64,000 nt of DNA from Vespula vulgaris (taxonomy: Eukaryota; Arthropoda; Insecta; Hymenoptera; Vespidae): positions 6,362,400 through 6,426,399 of the forward strand of contig NC_066586.1 of NCBI RefSeq assembly GCF_905475345.1, written 5' to 3'. The notes beneath the pieces were generated by a model that was not told the origin of the DNA, searched no databases, and saw only the letters and a program-made list of their open reading frames with translations. The position numbers were made by a program, and so were the translations under genes. How positions within the stretch are numbered: position 1 is the first letter of the stretch; each line of letters opens with the position of its first letter. Positions 47,149 through 59,970 of this stretch are shown piece after piece.

Positions 47149-47456
47149 CCTTTTTCTCTCTTCCTCACCCTCCTTGCGAAGTTAGAGACTTGCTCTCATC
47201 TTCGCGAAGCTTCAACGAGACGTCCTCTTAATCCTTGCACGCTCACGCGCACCTGTGCGTAGCCCTCATTGAAATAAGGAGGACGAGGCGACTATGACGA
47301 CTATGACGACTACAACAACGATGTTGATTATGATGATGACGGGGAAGACATGAGGGTGATACGCATTTCACGCACGTGTCAACCCTTTCGAGACTTACCC
47401 TCTTCTATGACTTTTTCCCCTGTAACAGTTAATTGTTAATTTTATTATATGCTTCT

Positions 47457-47482
47457 TTCTTTTCTCTCTCTTTCTTTCTCTC

Positions 47483-47562
<80 letters not shown>
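47457..47562. repeat. Long (CT)n microsatellite
   Basis: About 100 bases, mostly CT with a few TTTC and GTCT interruptions; among the longest CT arrays of the window. Confidence 0.9.
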
Positions 47563-47572
47563 CTTTCTTTTG

Positions 47573-47706
47573 TACGAATACTATATAAAAAAGAAAAAAC
47601 AAAATATTATTGTAATAATTATTATTATTCTTTATGTTTACGAATACTATATAAAAAGAAAGAAAATAAAATATTATTGCAATAATTATTATTATTATCT
47701 TTATGT
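47573..47706. repeat. Tandem duplication of a ~67-base unit
   Basis: Copy 1 (about 47573-47637) and copy 2 (about 47639-47706) share TACGAATACTATATAAAAA, AAAATATTATTG, AATAATTATTATTATT and CTTTATGTT in the same order, with a few substitutions and small indels. It abuts the long CT array. Confidence 0.85.
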
Positions 47707-48805
47707 TGTATATAATTATTTATATTTACCTAATTAATAAATATTTTTTTCTTTCCTTTTCTTAATTACCTCTTATGTATATAGTCTTCCATCTCTTCCC
47801 CTTTCATCAGCCGATCGTTCTTCGATCGAGTCCGGCATACTCGCTACGGCACTGCACACAACGATCGTTATATCCGCAATGGGATACGACGACGTATTGC
47901 AGCACGTATCGAAGCGCCTAAAAATTTCCTTTAATGTCATCTTTTTCATTAATTAATTAGAAAAAAGGACATAAAAATAACAACAATAACAATAACGACC
48001 TGAAAGTTCGGTCGATTATTCGCTTTTAGACGATTATTTTAAACGATTATTTTCGATTATTATACCGTTTATATTCGAGCTCGTTCGTTCTTCTAAATGC
48101 ATAAAATTCTAACTAAATACATAAAAATGTCGACGTGTACATATAATGGACGCTTTGAAGTTGGTGATTATTGGAGCAAGTAAATTTCAGCTCGATGGAT
48201 TTTTCAAAAGTTGAGCTTAAAGTGATTCCGAGTTACCAGATTCTGTTTCTCTCTTTTTTTTTATCAGAGAAATAAGAAATATTCGTAATACCTACATAAA
48301 CCTTTCAAGTGTCTTAGCAGCAAACTTGATATTTCGCACGTGCGACGAATAAATTTTCATCGTTGCGTACTACCAGCCAGAGTCCCTTATCTCATACTCT
48401 TCTCTTCTATTTTTTCTCCCTTGACTCCCTTATTTTCACGAAAGTTATACACGAGACACCTAGAACAAGTGGAAAATCTTTTAACAGGGTGTAGTATATA
48501 TGTATGCACATATGTATGTATATTAATTTTCAAAGGCATGTCATTCAGATACAAGGAGACTTCTTCAAACGAGACACCTACGCGACCTGTCAAATCGTAC
48601 CAAGTGAGAAACTTCCCATGGGGGAAAAATAGTCACATCTATAGGTATACAGAAAAAGAATAGAATAGATAGAAAATTATTCATTATATTTATGTGCATT
48701 GAAATTCGTGCCCGTTATTGGCAGAAATCGTTTCGTGAAATAAGCGGAGCAGATACTTTTAATTAAGGTATGCTAATGAAGAAAAGAAAAAAATCTTTAG
48801 TAGTT

Positions 48806-48810
<5 letters not shown>

Positions 48811-48882
<72 letters not shown>

Positions 48883-48892
48883 GCTCTCTCAT
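48811..48892. repeat. Long (CT)n microsatellite
   Basis: About 38 CT units with one TTTC and one CGCT interruption. Confidence 0.9.
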
Positions 48893-50502
48893 AATTTCAG
48901 TCTCTTGAAGCATAAAACGAAGGAAGAATGGAAAATCGTGTTAGTTAATGACTCGATACCGTCGTTACATTATCAAAATATTATAGTAACCATTTTCTCT
49001 CGATTAGCTTAAAGATAGATAGGTACCATCGTTCGAAGTATCGACTAATAATAAAGGGGACGTGCGAGCATTTTTGCCTGATGTCGATATTTGTTCTTAC
49101 ATTTCACAACGTTGCAGTCTTCGTGCGGTGTATAATCAATGTCTTCAAATTTTTCTCCTTCTCTTTCTTAACTCTATAATATTTAAAGTTCTTTAAAGAT
49201 ATTAAGTTTCGAAAATATAATATATGAAAATTTCGAAAGGGAATCTCTTATTATCATACCACATACAATTATAATTTTACAGGAAGGGGTTGTCGTTAAT
49301 TGTCTTATTAATACGATTTCTCTAATTCGCTTGCCATCGAGGCTACCCCTCCGTTGGTCTCTTCATACTGCATATACTAAAGCCGATTAGGGCCTAGTGT
49401 GTCTTCCCAGATAGAATATACCCGGATAGAATTTTCTTTATAATCCCACGTTTCAAACATAATCCATTAGCCTTTCCTCGATTAAATATACAATTACATA
49501 TACAACAGCGAAAAAAAAAACAAAAACAAAAAAAGAAGAAAAGGAAAAATATTTGGAACGAAAATTTTGACGTCAACTTTAGAAATAAAGAGAACGTGAC
49601 GAATCGCTGAAAGAAACCGTAATAATATCGTATAAATTATTACGAAAGACTTGCGTAACGTGGTACGATCCGTCTACTGACAAGTAATTAAAGATCCTTA
49701 ATTAAGAGTCCGTTATAGCCAAACGCTTGGCGAGCCGTAACAAACACGGCCTTTCATTTTTTTTTTCACCATTAGTGCCTCTTATTAGACTTAGCAATAA
49801 TTTGCATACCGATCGTTCGTGTCTTCCGCCAAAGATCGAATAGTTCCGCTTCGATTTGCTTCCTAACACGTTCGCTCGATTCACTTCGAAAGATGCGATG
49901 CACCTACCGCGACATATCTTTCTTTTATTCTTTTTTTTGTTTCTTTTTTCTTTTCTTTTCTCTCGCAAAAGATCCAGAGACTCTCGTGGGCGATTAAGCA
50001 CGTAGGAGGCCTACATACATGTCACGAGTATTGAACATAGACATCTTTTTTTTTCTATGTCTCTCTTACTCTATCTCTCAGTATATCTTTTTCTCAAGTT
50101 ACGAGCAATATCTATCTCTCTATTTCCCTTGTTCTTAACGGGTACGACAAAAATATATTACTTTTCTCTCTGTCCTCTTTTATTACGACTGAGAGATTGT
50201 GGCTTTCATAAAAAAAAAAGAAACCTTTTACATGACGTTCTAGTAAAAGAAAAAGTGTACGAGTCTAAAAAAATGAAAAACGAAATGTTTAAGATTGATT
50301 TTTGGTGATATAAAAATAAAGTGATACAGTTAACAATATTTCATGTCTTTTCTAATCGATACAACTATTCATTAATTTCATTGATTCCCATATCATTTCG
50401 TTGAAGTTAAAATTATGAAAAGATTGCAAAAAAGGTTTCATCTTAAAAAGGCCCGCGGACTCTTTAAAGTTTCGTCGAATCGGACAGAGGTTGGGCGTTC
50501 AC

Positions 50503-50526
50503 GAGGCGCCGCGACGACGGCGCCTC
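50503..50526. repeat. Perfect GC-rich hairpin
   Basis: GAGGCGCC and GGCGCCTC form an 8-base perfect inverted repeat around the 8-base loop GCGACGAC. It stands out as strongly GC-rich in AT-rich surroundings. No poly-T follows; function unknown. Confidence 0.7.
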
Positions 50527-53500
50527 ATCGATCTGACTAGCCGAATACCGCAGCCACTTACGATATACGAGACCGTGTGCAACCGCCATAGAAAATCCAC
50601 ATATCTGCAGAGAGAGAGAGAGCTGCCAACCATTGCAAAGGGCACTATCCGAACGAGAATAGTCCGTGCAAACACGATTTCCAATCAGTTCTTGGAATTC
50701 CGCTGTCATACTGTCAATATCAGCTGATATGCGATGATACCTTTCTCGAATATATTTGCAGAAAGAAAAATTCGGTATCTGCACTGTATGGAATACAATG
50801 TCTCACGATCTGCAATAATTCAAATAAATATTTTTTTATAAAAAAAATATTATGATTAATTAATAAAAAAAAATAATCTCTGTCTCTCTCTCTCCTTACC
50901 CCTAATTCTTTTGTTAGTAATAGAGTTTACTGATTCATTAGTTCTAAGGATTCTAATTGAACTCTTGACTCTTCAAGTAAGGATGGATAATGAATATATA
51001 ATCGTATTAGAACTATTCTCAAACATGAGAACCGCTGACTCCTGATGAAGCATAACCTGCGTTCACCAACAAGGGTTCGCCAGTAAGCATTTACGTTCTC
51101 CTGGTAACGTACTTTACTTAATGGAAACTTCACCACCCTGGTTTTATTTGCGGTAGTTTTTTGTCTCTAACCAAATGATCGATTAGTAAGGTTATACATC
51201 GTATAAATCTCTTAGCGATTGAAATGGTGCTCGTTATAGCTAAAAATACATTTTCCTTCCACTTTTTTCTTCGATACAATTCTAACATTATTTTAATAAA
51301 AATTTATTTATATATTATCGACCTAAATATCGAAAAAGTTACTCGAATTTTCTTTTACTCGCAAATTTATCTAATATCTTCGATATTCTCCAATTTTTTT
51401 TTTTTGATTTTATCGAAAAGAAAGTTACACCTACGGATTTATATGAGTTCAAATTTTGCCGCTACAGTAAGGTGCGCGCGACTTCGACCAATCGATCCTG
51501 AAACTCGTTCGGTCGGAGCACCAACTCGATGTCATGCTAGCCGCCTTACAAATAAACTAAAATTGCTCAACAGGTTATTCTCTGCACGACTATCTGAAGT
51601 ATCTCGAACCACTAACGTTCTATATGTGTATCCTGTAGTGATTTTACCAAATATTATACTCAACCGGTTCGAATATATATCTCCAGATTATATGAAACAT
51701 TAACCTACAAAAAAAATATATATACCTATAATTTATTATATTTCTTTTCCAGCCCTTATAAACAAATTAAGATTCTTCAAATCCTATTCGTATTTTAAAT
51801 ATCTAAAGTTCTAGTTACTACTTATAACACAAGCCTCATCCATATTAAATTAATTATTAACGCCACATGTATTTACATATATTATCCATCGCATAAAATA
51901 TATTCAACCAATACATAGATGAATGAATAAGAAAGCGATGTGATAGTAGAATATACCAGACAACGCAAATATGTACCGTTATAAAAAGCACGTAACATAT
52001 ATGCACACACACATACATTGAAGCCATCATGAATATCGCTGAAAAGAGACCAGACTTGCTCGTGCAAAGAGATACAGGTATTGTACATTTGTATGTGTGA
52101 GTTGTATCGGGAATAGAGGTTTCTTACTTATGTAGCTTCTCCAGAGAGCAAAAGTACTTCACTACATAAGTTTATGCGTATGTGTGTGCATATGTATATG
52201 TATATCGTTGCTGCAAATTTGCGAATCACTTCTTCGTCAAAGATGCTGCCTTGGTAAAAGGTTCGCCAATTCGAAGGCCTGACAGTATTTCTGAACCCTT
52301 CCTTCGCATATGGCTTGCACGTATTACACGCGAGAGGCACGCGAGAGGAGGATCGTCCGAGTTGGTCCGAATAAAAAAGACGTTGCGATACGCGAGTAGG
52401 AAGAGGAACGTATTTCGTGAGATTCCGTCCCACTTCCCCCTCTCCGCATCATCCCATCTCCATCTCTCCATCTCACCATCTCCCCATCTCCTCATCCCCG
52501 TTAAAATTATTCGCGCATGCGCATAAATTTTCAGGAAGGGTCAAGGACGAATTATTATCCCTTTCTTATACGAATCATTTATGCTTCCTTTCTCCCTCGC
52601 CATTTTTTTTTTTCCTACAAATCGCAATACCGAATAATAAATTATCATTTTTATTTCTTCTCTTTCTTTTCGTTTTTTTCTCCTTCATCGCGACATATCA
52701 CGTGAAAAATATCCGAGGGATTATATTATTTGGTAAAAACGCTTCAAGTGTTTCGACGATTTGTATAAATAGTCGATTGTCGATAAAAGAAAAAAGAAGA
52801 AAATTCAATTGTTTGGACAAATATATTGCTCGCTTATTTGAAAGAATAGACGCATTCTTCGAGCTTCGTGAATGTATAGAATATCTATATGCAGGCGATT
52901 GCAAAATGCTAGTATCACGCGACGCGCACAGTGAGTTCGTTTATTAGGAGGTGATGTTTTCCAAGAGGGAATTTCCTCTCGCATTGATCAATCGCGAACT
53001 TGTATGTTACTGATCGTCGGTAATGTCGTTCGGAAGAGGTGTTTTATTATAATCGTATATATAATAATACTATATTGCTAATTAAGGTTAGGAAAATGCC
53101 GAGAATATTACGGTACAAATGATATCATTTATCAATAAAAGAAGACGAGACGATATGCTAAAACATACTATTTAGAGATTAAAGCAGTCCACTTGCGCAC
53201 AACACCTTGTACCTAAAGGACAAAGTAAATTCTTCTGTCTCACTTCATCGATGACCTTCGTTTATGAGTATTGACAATATAATATATATACGTATATGAT
53301 TATATACAACTCGTTTGTTATTGCTTTTTTCTAATATTCACGCTATCACTTGTTTCAATTAAAAGTATTATTTCCAATTACATTTCTATTTTATTATTTA
53401 CTAGGTTATACGACGTTAAAATCATACGCAGTACACGATCAAAAATATCAATTACAAAAGATGTCATACCTTTTTTTCTAACCTATTGCGACATTCTTAA

Positions 53501-54091
53501 ACTTCATATCGACAACTAATATTCCAGTTTACCTGATCTATATTTTCATCGATTAGTTTATTCTTGATTGTTGTCATTTTCTTCTCAATGAAGTTCTCTT
53601 CTGAATATATTTGTTCGTTGATAAAAATTAAAACTAAACGTTATTCCACCTACATCACATTTCCTTTGTTAATTGATCAATAAAAAACTTACTAATAAAC
53701 AAAATAATAAAAGTTTTATCCGTAAGATCTTCTCGATCATAAAGATGCGTAATTAGTCTGATCTAATTTATAAAAGAACTATAAAACTTCTTAAACTATA
53801 CACCTGCCGAAGAATGATTTATTAAAACGTAACGGCATGGTCCTCTTCCGCGATTCAACGACTTCTCGATGAATCTGATCTCCTAGTGACCTCGACCGGG
53901 TAACTTCAGTCGAGTGTGACCATCCGCAAAACCCCCACATCCAATATCTACAATACTTTTCATTCCCTTCGTAATATTTCCAGCTAACCTTTTATTCTCC
54001 TTCGTAATATTTAACAAACTTATTATATGTAACTCATATATGCAATGATAAATTGACGCCAGTGTATACTTATTGTGTATGTGTGTGTAAA

Positions 54092-54092
<1 letters not shown>

Positions 54093-54142
<50 letters not shown>
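54093..54142. repeat. (AT)n microsatellite
   Basis: About 25 perfect AT units. Confidence 0.95.
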
Positions 54143-54146
<4 letters not shown>

Positions 54147-54387
54147 CGTGTCACGAGATCTAAAATTGCATTAATGAGTTCATATTACCTCGATGTATTT
54201 CTTTTACAAACTTATTAAATAATTACTTAATGATAAATCGCAATAATTTCTGTAAATTTTTCACTGTTTACTCAGCCATTGAAGATATTAAAAACAATGT
54301 GATTACGTATGATAATAACAAGGATAAATGTATGTTTGTATATATTGCTCTGTTTCGATAGAATATATCCGAATGTGTAGTTGATAA

Positions 54388-54388
<1 letters not shown>

Positions 54389-54429
<41 letters not shown>
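54389..54429. repeat. (AT)n microsatellite
   Basis: About 20 perfect AT units, 250 bases from the previous AT array. Confidence 0.95.
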
Positions 54430-54431
<2 letters not shown>

Positions 54432-56309
54432 CTACATATATGGTATGCTTATGATATTCAAAAAATATATATATACATATATACATATATTAATATGTGT
54501 ACATATATATATATATATGTTGTGTGTAAATATACACGATACATATAGTTTTATCGTCGAAACTATTTAAATTACTACGCTTAAAAAAAATAAATATATG
54601 TGTATACATATTTAAATCGCTTCGTACAAAGGAAAATACATGCATTATCTTGAAAAATATATGATGTTTCAAGCTTATACAATATTATTTCTTACCGAAT
54701 ACCCAGAAATTACGCGCTTTTTCCTGAAAAATTTTATATATCGAAGCAGGAGAGCAGAAGTTTACCGAGGTCGCATGACACTGATCCAAATAAATTCTCT
54801 ACCCGAGGGATGCAATATAAAAGATTATAAAATTTTAATCCTAAGCACGAAAACTCGCTTTGCATTACGATTGACATTAAACAATATAGCGATCATCATT
54901 AAAACAAACAACGATCATTTTTATAGTAATGTACTACTGAAATCAAAATTATTCATAGCATATAAGAAATGATTGATAATATTATTTGTTAAAGTTCCAA
55001 ATGTGAATATTGCCTAAGAAAAAAAAACAGGAAAAGAAAATAAATTTTATCGAAAATTAATAACTAATTTTCAGTAAACTTAGTAGATATATAAATTTTG
55101 TAGTAAAACTATGATAATAATTTCACGCGTACTATTACGCGGGAATATTTAAATTGGATATGAATATGTATTTTTTTTTTTATCGATCTTATATTCCAGC
55201 GCCATCCTTTACCCTTCGAGCTCAACGATACCGAAACTAATTTCTATGATTTCAAAGCCGTAACTGTAATAAAAAGCAGATTGACACTCAAGTGACAATA
55301 CATTTCGTAAACTATTAGGCGAGAATAATACTACTAGAGCTTCTCGATCTTGTAATCGAGGATTTCGTAACACAACTGGTCCGCACAACTTCAGAGTCGT
55401 GAATGAACAGGACGGCATGAAGTTATGTAATATATGTTTTCACTGACACAAAAATACACAGACGTAAAATTTTATCTAAATTCTATAAAACTGTTGTCAG
55501 TGTTAATAAAATATTATTTCATTGTTAATCATATAAAATTATTATATACGTTTAACATAAGAATTAATCGCTTTGTCTTATTAATTTGTAAACATCGTTT
55601 ATTTATATACGATGTTTTTTTCTACTACAATTTATATTATAGTTATTATGAAATGAATAAATTATGTATTAAATTAATAAATATATATAACTATTGTTAT
55701 AACAATTAGCTCGTACTTTCTTAGTTTCTCGTTACGAACATTTTCACTTAATTTATTATATGTATACTTATGTACTATGCATATGATAGAACGAAGTTTT
55801 ATTATTATTCTATCTGGCAAGTATATCAAAACTATTATTTTGAACGTCGTGAAATTTAATTAATGCAATATCTCAATATAATTAAACTATTTCATATAAT
55901 ATAAACAAGTTTAACATATACGAAAATATTGATAAAATAAATGTAATAATGAAATAAACGAAGCATTAATTAAATATCAACAGTATGTTTAATACGCAAG
56001 ATTACAATATCGATTATCTACTAAGGGCGTAACGTAGGAGTGTTTGAAAAAACTAGTTTATAGAAAAGGAATGATACCTACCATGATACCTTTATATCCT
56101 TCTTGGTAAGGTGCTATCTAAAAGAGAGAAGGATCCGGGTATTGGACGTGTCCGTGTCAGCCTTATGGGTGGAGTCTCTCGTAACGTCGTACCGCCTTTA
56201 GCAAATACTTGGAAGCAGGGCAGCAGAAGAAGAAAGCTCCGAAAGGAGACGAGACCGAGTGACTTCGATGAAAACAAGATTAAAGATGCTTTCACACGTA
56301 CGTGCTATA

Positions 56310-56690
56310 TTTTTCCTCAAAATAATAAAAAAAAAAAAAAATATTGTAAATACAAGTACCATAACATTATATTGAAAAACATTCATAACAAAAATATCTT
56401 CTTTGATTTCTCTTACTTCGTATATAAAGCATGAAAACATATATGTTATACTTTAAGCAAAAGTGAAAAAAAATTTGTGTAAATAGTAAATTATCTTGAA
56501 AAATGTTTATAGCAAAAATATCTTTCCAAGTTTTTCTTACATTATATACAAAGTATGAAAACAAACGTGCGATATATTTCGACCTAAAATACCAAAAAAT
56601 TATATGCGAATTATTTACACAAGTAATATAATATTATTTTAACAAATATTTATAATAGAAATACCTTTTCGTATTTTTCTTGATTATTAT
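56310..56690. repeat. Three diverged tandem copies of a ~125-base unit
   Basis: Each copy carries AAACATT(C/T)ATA(A/G)(C/T)A(A/G)AAATA followed by TTCTT and, in the first two, (T/A)TATA(A/C)AAAG(C/T)ATGAAAACA. Starts near 56,378, 56,499 and 56,642 for the shared core. Copies differ by substitutions and indels, so the array is old. Confidence 0.65.
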
Positions 56691-56989
56691 GTGCTCTTTT
56701 AATTTGTTTCGATGTGAACGGATCTTCAAAATGAGTTCGCGACACGTGCGGTGTGTACTTCTGTCGTACATGTTTTCCTACGATCGCAAGACTCGAGTGT
56801 GACCCGGCCTGGGGACATGGGCACATCCTTAGCGAAGGTCAACGCACTGCTTGGCCTCTAGGCGGCGCGTGCGTACACACGAATGAACGCGTTCCTCTTT
56901 CGTTCGAAGAGAGGGATGTACTCACACGTATATAACATCGTGTTATTAACCAATATAGTCGTACGGAGGAATGAGCACTTTATTTTCTA

Positions 56990-57590
56990 TCCTATTAAAT
57001 AAAATATAATACGTTAATAAAATTAAATCAATTATTATAAATTTTTTTACAAATAAGAAAATTTCAATTTACTTAACCTTAACCTATTAATTTTTAATAG
57101 ATAATAAATACAAAGAATGGAATTTTTTTTTCTTTTTTTTTTAAACATCTGAAAATATAGACAAATGGAATTAATTAACAAATTGATAAAATATAACTGC
57201 TTAAGTGTGTATGTGTTATGTATGTGTATATATAATATATAAAATGTATGTGATGTATGTACTTACATTATATATATGTATAAAAATAACTCTATCAGAT
57301 AAATATAATTAAGCAATATTATTGTGCAAAGAAATATATATTATATTTTTCTAACCTATTAAATAAAATATGATAGATTAATTAACCGAGATAAATTACA
57401 ATACATTTTTTACGAATAAGAAATTTTTCGATATACTTAACCTTAAAAAATTCATTTTTAATACGTATGTAACAAGTACGAGAGATAACACTCTTCTGAA
57501 ATAATATTTGAAAATATAAAGAAAAAATTGGAATTAATGTAAAAATCGATGTGATGTTATTGCTTAAGTATGTATATATGTATAATAAAA
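56990..57590. repeat. Diverged direct duplication, offset about 365 bases
   Basis: Copy 1 (about 56990-57235) and copy 2 (about 57356-57580) share, in order, CTATTAAATAAAATAT, AATAAGAAA, TACTTAACCTTAA, TGAAAATATA, GGAATTAAT and TGCTTAAGT(G/A)TGTAT. Too diverged to be recent; could be a decayed mobile element pair or a segmental duplication. Confidence 0.65.
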
Positions 57591-58617
57591 GCAGCTTGAG
57601 TAGCTCCGCGATTCGAAGTATGCACGCTGGCAATACATGTGCAATATGTTCTCCTGTTATCTTGCGCGGCAGCTAGACATCTTGCGGTCTGCGCGGATTC
57701 CTTTCTCTAAGCGGTAAAACGCGGTCGTTGGATACAAACACGACGATCATTTCAAAGAGATTCCTGAATGAGTCAAAAAATGATATTTTTCTGTTTAATT
57801 TTCACATGAAAATTCGTTATACTACCGAGATATCAAGAAAAAGAAGTCGTACTCCATATTGCGATAAAACTAACATTTTTATTTTTACTTACATTTTCGA
57901 CGTGAAGATGAGTAGGTTAAAATGATCCTTTATATTTGTTTAGTTTTTTTCTTTAAACCTTCTTCCAAGCTTTGTTCATTTTTTCGAAATTATTGTAGAA
58001 AGATAGTACGAATATTAAAGTAACCTATTATTGTTAGAAATCTGTATTTCTTTTATTTTATTTATATTTACATATAAAATTTACCGCGAAATTTTCACGT
58101 AGTAGAACCACGAACGTTAGAAACACGAAAGAGAGAATTTCAAACGATATTTCCGATATGTAGGACCGAATGAGGCTTTGATTCAAAAATGATTATTAAT
58201 GACAGTTGCATCTGCAAATAACCAACATACAAACTGTAACACATTTATGGAGACAACTGTTATTTTTAATATAAATTATTAAATAAAATAAAGAAAAAGA
58301 AAATTGTTTTCATACTTTCAAATAATATATTTATTATTAAAAAGAGAACGTACCGACATCTTCCAATACTTTTACGAACGAGCTATATTCGTAATGGTAC
58401 GAATGCGCGCAGAGCGTAAAGACGAGAGACGACGACGACGACGACAGGACGAGCAACTAGACGACGGACGTCGACATAATGGCAATGGTATTTCTGGAGT
58501 GACGGTTCTATAACGAGGTCCGAAGCGCGCGGAAATTCGGTAAAATGACAACGTAAATTCATCGACGAATACTTCACTCGAGGTTTTTGCGACGACTCGT
58601 TTACATCCCTTACAAAA

Positions 58618-59886
58618 ATGACGGACAAAGAAGAAGATACGTTCTGTAAAAAAATGCGAAAAGCTACAAGAGAAATTCATGCCATCAGTGATGCTTTGGT
58701 AAACGCAAAATTAGCATTCGGTAAGATGCATAAAATGTTAGGACATTATTATTATATATATGTACATATGTGGAAATTATGATGTGATATATATATATAT
58801 GTATGTATGTATGTATGTATATATATATATCCTCAATGTTTTTTCTATAATCGTTTTTCTCTTCACAAGTGATCAACATTATGAACTAAGCTTGGGCAAT
58901 AGTTATCTTCTTTTATTATTATTGTTATTATTATTGCTGCTTTGCATTGCATTAGATTGAACTCTTGTACTCTTATATCGATGAGCTTTATCCTTCTAAG
59001 TAGGATTTCTCGATGACTCTGTATGGGCTGATGGTCTTCTGGTCTTCTACGAAATTTTCCGCTACTTAGAAGGTGCAATGATTAGATTAAAAAACACAAA
59101 AATTGGATTATTACGACTTACCGAGTTACAGCGTACTGAGGCTTTTGAACAAGATCTTGAATACTATTTGGGAAAGGGATGGATGAAAAACTATAGTCCT
59201 AGGTATTTCACATAGGACAGCTGATAGCTTACTTTCTTTGCATTAATATTGATATTTAAGATTATGCTTTATGGAAATAGAAATCTTTCTTTTTTCAACT
59301 ACTTACGATATTATAGAATATTATTTTCATTTATTTTAATCTCTTTCTTGTTTATTTCATCTAAGTTAATTTTAGTAAATGGTCAAATTTAAAAAAAGAT
59401 AGTTATATGAGTGCCACATTTATTTACTTCAATGCATTGCCCTATTTTAGAGACAGCGTTATTAAATACCTGATGCGTTTAAGAGAGATCGAAGATACCG
59501 AGCCCGCTTTACTCATGGCATATATTTATCATCTTTATATGGGTCTTCTTAGCGGAGGAATTATTTTGCGAAGGAAAAGGCAACTTATGCAAAAGATTTC
59601 ACTTTTTAAAGAAATAACTAGTAGTGGCAATAATATCACGGACTTTGGAAATCATAGCATTCTTGAATTAAAACGTGATTTGCGTGAAACGATGAATAAA
59701 ATAGCTGAAACATTGGATGAAGATACTAAAAATAAACTCATTGAAGAAAGTAAAATAGTTTATGCCTTAAACAATGAGATTATTAGAAGTGTACGTGGTG
59801 CAGGCACTGTTATCTTCAAAAAAATATTTTATTTCATTAGTGCACTCATACTTATTTTAATTGTCTTCCTAGTCTTTTTTAAATAA
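58618..59886 (+). CDS. Heme oxygenase
   Basis: Degrades heme to biliverdin, CO and iron with electrons from NADPH-cytochrome P450 reductase, at the ER membrane. Exons 58618-58720, 59004-59202 and 59403-59886 join in phase (1, then 2) to 261 residues; human HO-1 has 288. The proximal heme ligand is in KATREIHAIS (His21). The family signature is HLYMGLLSGG (about 144-153), corresponding to RYLGDLSGG of mammals; the distal Asp is replaced by Leu149. The C-terminal 20 residues or so (FYFISALILILIVFLVFFK) form a tail anchor. Start chosen at the ATG that begins MTDKEEDTFCKK, giving an N terminus of usual length before the ligand His. Introns of 283 and 200 bases, both GT-AG. Converges on Dcp2, 0.9 kb away. 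Confidence 0.93.
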
Positions 59887-59893
59887 TAGCAAT

Positions 59894-59970
59894 AATAAAC
59901 CATTCTCTATGATCCTTTCTAAAATTATGTGTATATATTTTTACTAATTGCACTGTTTCTTGGAAATAAA
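59894..59970 (+). terminator. Polyadenylation signals of heme oxygenase
   Basis: Two AATAAA hexamers follow the stop codon, at 59894-59899 and 59965-59970. The second, 79 bases after the stop, followed by T-rich sequence, seems the better candidate. Confidence 0.55.

Larger units (their letters stand above)
44001..58617. other. Intergenic region between futsch and heme oxygenase
   Basis: AT-rich sequence with many microsatellites and several local duplications. I recognise no protein, tRNA or transposon. A few open frames have non-simple composition (minus 55,418-55,209; minus 50,784-50,464; plus 54,640-54,972; plus 56,111-56,320), but none resembles a known family and none has convincing splice context. 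The region could hold distant futsch leader exons or long non-coding RNAs. Confidence 0.6.

Noticed and set aside
50464..50784. Minus-strand 106-codon frame as a gene
   Set aside because: Ordinary-looking composition, but no recognised family, no splice context, and an equally open frame on the other strand.
51224..51703. Plus-strand 159-codon frame
   Set aside because: Mixture of AT-rich filler and unrelated sequence with no recognisable domain.
54640..54972. Plus-strand 110-codon frame as a gene
   Set aside because: AT-driven Ile/Lys/Asn/Leu composition and no family resemblance; kept only as a remark in the intergenic description.
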